DNA of 7,472 bases. Source: Litoreibacter sp. Its GTDB lineage: Bacteria > Pseudomonadota > Alphaproteobacteria > Rhodobacterales > Rhodobacteraceae. Below the pieces are notes generated by a model. It saw nothing but the letters and a program-made list of their open reading frames with translations. It searched no databases and was not told the DNA's origin. The position numbers and the translations under genes are program-made. Positions within the stretch are counted from its first letter, which is position 1. Each line of letters opens with the position of its first letter. Below, piece after piece: positions 5,711 through 7,472 of the stretch. The DNA is taken from positions 1 through 7,472 of the forward strand of contig JABDPP010000228.1 of NCBI GenBank assembly GCA_013042765.1, written 5' to 3'.

Positions 5711-6702
5711 CGAAGACATATCAGGTGGTCGGCATCGGCAATGCGATGGTTGACGTGCTGTGGGAATGCCCGGACGCGTTCCTAACGGAGAACGGCGTTC
5801 AGAAGGGCATCATGCAGCTCACCGACCGCGACCGCGGGGTAGAGCTCTATGGCCGGATTGGCCCGGCGCGCGAGATCAGTGGTGGCTCGGCGGCCAACAC
5901 TATCGCCGCGGTGGCGCATCTGGGCGGGCGCACGGCTTACGTGGGCAAGGTGAAGGACGACCAGCTTGGCGCGATCTTCGCCCATGACCTGCGTGCGCAG
6001 GGTGCCGATTACGATACGCCGCTGGCGGATGGCGATCACGCCGCCGAAACCGGCCGTTGCATCGTGCTGGTGACGCCTGATGGTGAGCGCTCCATGAATA
6101 CCTATCTCGGCGTGACCGAATTTCTGAGCCCGTCGGATATCGACGAGGGGCAGATGGCCGATGCCGACTGGATCTATCTTGAGGGCTACCGTTTCGACGG
6201 GCCGGACAGCCACGAAGCCTTCGCCAAGGCGATTGCCGCCTGTAAGGGCGCGGGCGGGCGCGTGTCCCTGACCTTGTCGGACCCGTTTTGCGTAGACCGG
6301 CACCGGGCAGCGTTTCGCGCCATGATCCGCGACCATGTCGACCTGCTGTTCTGCAACCGGGCCGAGATCCTCTCGATGTATGAAACGGATGATTTCGAGG
6401 CCGCGCTGGCGCAGGGCGCTCAGGACGTCGGCGTTCTTGCCTGCACGGACAGTGAGCATGGCGCCCATATCCTTTCGGATGGGCAGCGCTGGCATGCTCC
6501 TGCGGTTCCGGTGCGCGTTGTCGATGCGACGGGCGCGGGCGATCTGTTCGCGGGTGCGTTCCTTTGGGGATTGAGCAACGGGTTCGATCTGGAAGCCTGC
6601 GGGCGGATGGGCTGCCTCGGTGCCTCCGAGGTGATCTCCCATATCGGCGCGCGCCCGGAATCCGATCTCAGGGACCTGTTCGCACAGCATAACCTGCTTT
6701 GA
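5707..6702 (+). CDS. PfkB-family sugar/nucleoside kinase, probable adenosine kinase
   Basis: This 331-residue ribokinase-fold enzyme transfers phosphate from ATP to a sugar or nucleoside hydroxyl. N-terminal GIGNAMVDV (9-17) and SGGSAANT (58-65) are substrate-side PfkB signature 1 elements. NRAE (217-220) is typical of the family, and DATGAGDLFAGAF (273-285) is signature 2 with catalytic base Asp279 and the anion hole. Length and sequence style match the bacterial adenosine-kinase-like group; adenosine as substrate is inferred from resemblance and not proved by a residue. Its ATG overlaps the nth stop (ATGA) and has a good ribosome site. The next gene starts within its own stop codon, so the three genes are probably co-transcribed. 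A functional tie between nth and a nucleoside kinase would be purine salvage at most, and co-transcription may be incidental. No defects are seen. Confidence 0.92.
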   Translation: MTKTYQVVGIGNAMVDVLWECPDAFLTENGVQKGIMQLTDRDRGVELYGRIGPAREISGGSAANTIAAVAHLGGRTAYVGKVKDDQLGAIFAHDLRAQGADYDTPLADGDHAAETGRCIVLVTPDGERSMNTYLGVTEFLSPSDIDEGQMADADWIYLEGYRFDGPDSHEAFAKAIAACKGAGGRVSLTLSDPFCVDRHRAAFRAMIRDHVDLLFCNRAEILSMYETDDFEAALAQGAQDVGVLACTDSEHGAHILSDGQRWHAPAVPVRVVDATGAGDLFAGAFLWGLSNGFDLEACGRMGCLGASEVISHIGARPESDLRDLFAQHNLL

Positions 6703-7472
6703 GCGCGCCGGAGCAGGCAGAAGGCTACGCGCCAAGTTCAAGCCTGTTCGCGGCCATCGTGATCCTGCTCTGCGGTATTGTCTGCCTCGACAGCATGAAT
6801 GTCTTCGTGCGGCTCCTGCTGGAGCGCTATTCAACGGTGGAACTGACCGCCTACCGCAACACGATCGGGGTGATCCCGAGCCTTCTTTACCTGTGGTGGG
6901 CGGGCGAGTTGCAGGGTGGCGTGGAAAGGCTGAAGCTGCGGCAATGGCCATTGGGCCTGTCACGCGGCGTTATGGTCGCGATTGCCCAGCTTTGTTACTA
7001 CCTCGCGCTCAGTCACATGGAGTTCGCCACCGCCGCAGCGCTGGTTTACACCCTGTCGCTCTTTACCGTGGCGCTATCGATCCCGATCTTGGGCGAACGT
7101 GTCGGGCCTTGGCGCTGGGGCTCGGTGGTGCTGGGCTTTTTGGGGGCAATGCTGATCCTGAGACCGGGCACGCAGGCGTTTGAGCCCTATGCCGCCTTTC
7201 CGCTGATCGCTGCGTTTTTCTATGCATTGTCGATTGTGACGGCGCGCCGGATCGATGTCGAGGTGTCGAGCGCTGTGATCTACCTCTATTCGTCGGTGGC
7301 CTCGGCGGTCTGCATGGTGAGTTACGCGATTCTGTCGGGTGCTTTCAGCCCGATTGCGCTGAACGGAGATCTGATCATGATTGCGGCGATGGGCCTGTGC
7401 GGTGGTACCGGGGTTCTGCTTCTGCTGATCGCGGTGCGCAAGGCATCACCCAGCGTCCTGGCGCCGTTCAAC
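6699..7472 (+). CDS. EamA/DMT-superfamily inner-membrane transporter, 3'-truncated by the window edge
   Basis: An open frame of 258 codons reaches the window end. It encodes a hydrophobic protein with membrane segments near 16-33, 48-67, 88-105, 109-131, 139-155, 164-181, 191-213 and 224-245, so about eight of the usual ten. The first EamA repeat is complete. It shows the family pattern of a small-residue helix ATAAALVY (110-117), LGERV (131-135) and GFLGAMLILRPG (146-157). The second repeat is cut off. Such proteins export or import small metabolites; the cargo is unknown. The start is placed at TTG 6699, whose TTGA overlaps the kinase stop. It gives a short hydrophilic leader before the first helix. 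No ATG precedes the first membrane segment, a GTG at 6759 would begin inside it, and no clear ribosome site is visible, so coupling from the kinase is likely. The family call is firm, the start is moderately sure. Confidence 0.88.
   Translation, partial: MSAPEQAEGYAPSSSLFAAIVILLCGIVCLDSMNVFVRLLLERYSTVELTAYRNTIGVIPSLLYLWWAGELQGGVERLKLRQWPLGLSRGVMVAIAQLCYYLALSHMEFATAAALVYTLSLFTVALSIPILGERVGPWRWGSVVLGFLGAMLILRPGTQAFEPYAAFPLIAAFFYALSIVTARRIDVEVSSAVIYLYSSVASAVCMVSYAILSGAFSPIALNGDLIMIAAMGLCGGTGVLLLLIAVRKASPSVLAPFN

Noticed and set aside
5782..6963. 393-codon open frame on the minus strand
   Set aside because: It is antisense to the whole PfkB kinase gene, shows no recognisable domain and has the composition expected of a high-GC shadow frame.
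1..7472. tRNA, rRNA, riboswitch, CRISPR, insertion-sequence or phage signals
   Set aside because: No cloverleaf-like or regularly spaced repeats, transposase motifs or long terminal inverted repeats were seen; base composition and gene style are even across the window.

Overview
The window looks like chromosomal DNA of a high-GC alphaproteobacterium, most likely a Rhodobacteraceae (roseobacter-type) genome. This is inferred from codon use, the style of the Nth, PfkB-kinase and EamA proteins, and their tight overlapping arrangement. It is dense: seven protein genes, no gene-free stretch over 300 bases, and no RNA gene, insertion sequence, phage gene or CRISPR array that I can see.

Bases 1-3162 hold a catabolic cassette. 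A 5'-truncated zinc- and probably NAD-dependent alcohol dehydrogenase (1-1047) is followed by an enolase-superfamily mandelate racemase/muconate lactonizing-type enzyme (1139-2371). Convergent to these is a GntR/FCD regulator (2395-3162). The natural reading is oxidation and dehydration or isomerisation of a sugar acid or similar hydroxy acid, under control of the GntR protein, which would sense the carboxylate. The substrate cannot be read from the sequence. The enolase-type protein has a non-canonical active site.

Bases 3163-4085 hold a minus-strand OmpA-family lipoprotein of the YiaD type with its own promoter (4022-4050) and a strong intrinsic terminator (3237-3275). The terminator's U-tract overlaps one of two perfect 13-bp repeats that probably serve as operators for the GntR gene.

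Bases 4086-5710 hold two divergent DNA-repair genes: an Ada-like protein (AraC HTH plus O6-alkylguanine transferase, without the Ada N-terminal zinc domain) on the minus strand and endonuclease III (nth) on the plus strand. Their 137-bp divergent control region contains an Ada-box-like sequence and an 11-bp imperfect inverted repeat just before nth.

Bases 5066-7472 form a plus-strand run with 4-base stop/start overlaps: nth, a PfkB-family (adenosine-type) kinase, and an EamA/DMT transporter that starts at a TTG and runs off the window end.

I did not find a clearly new system. The items most worth a second look are the altered active site of the enolase-superfamily protein, the helically phased repeats at the GntR promoter, and the inverted repeat in the nth leader.
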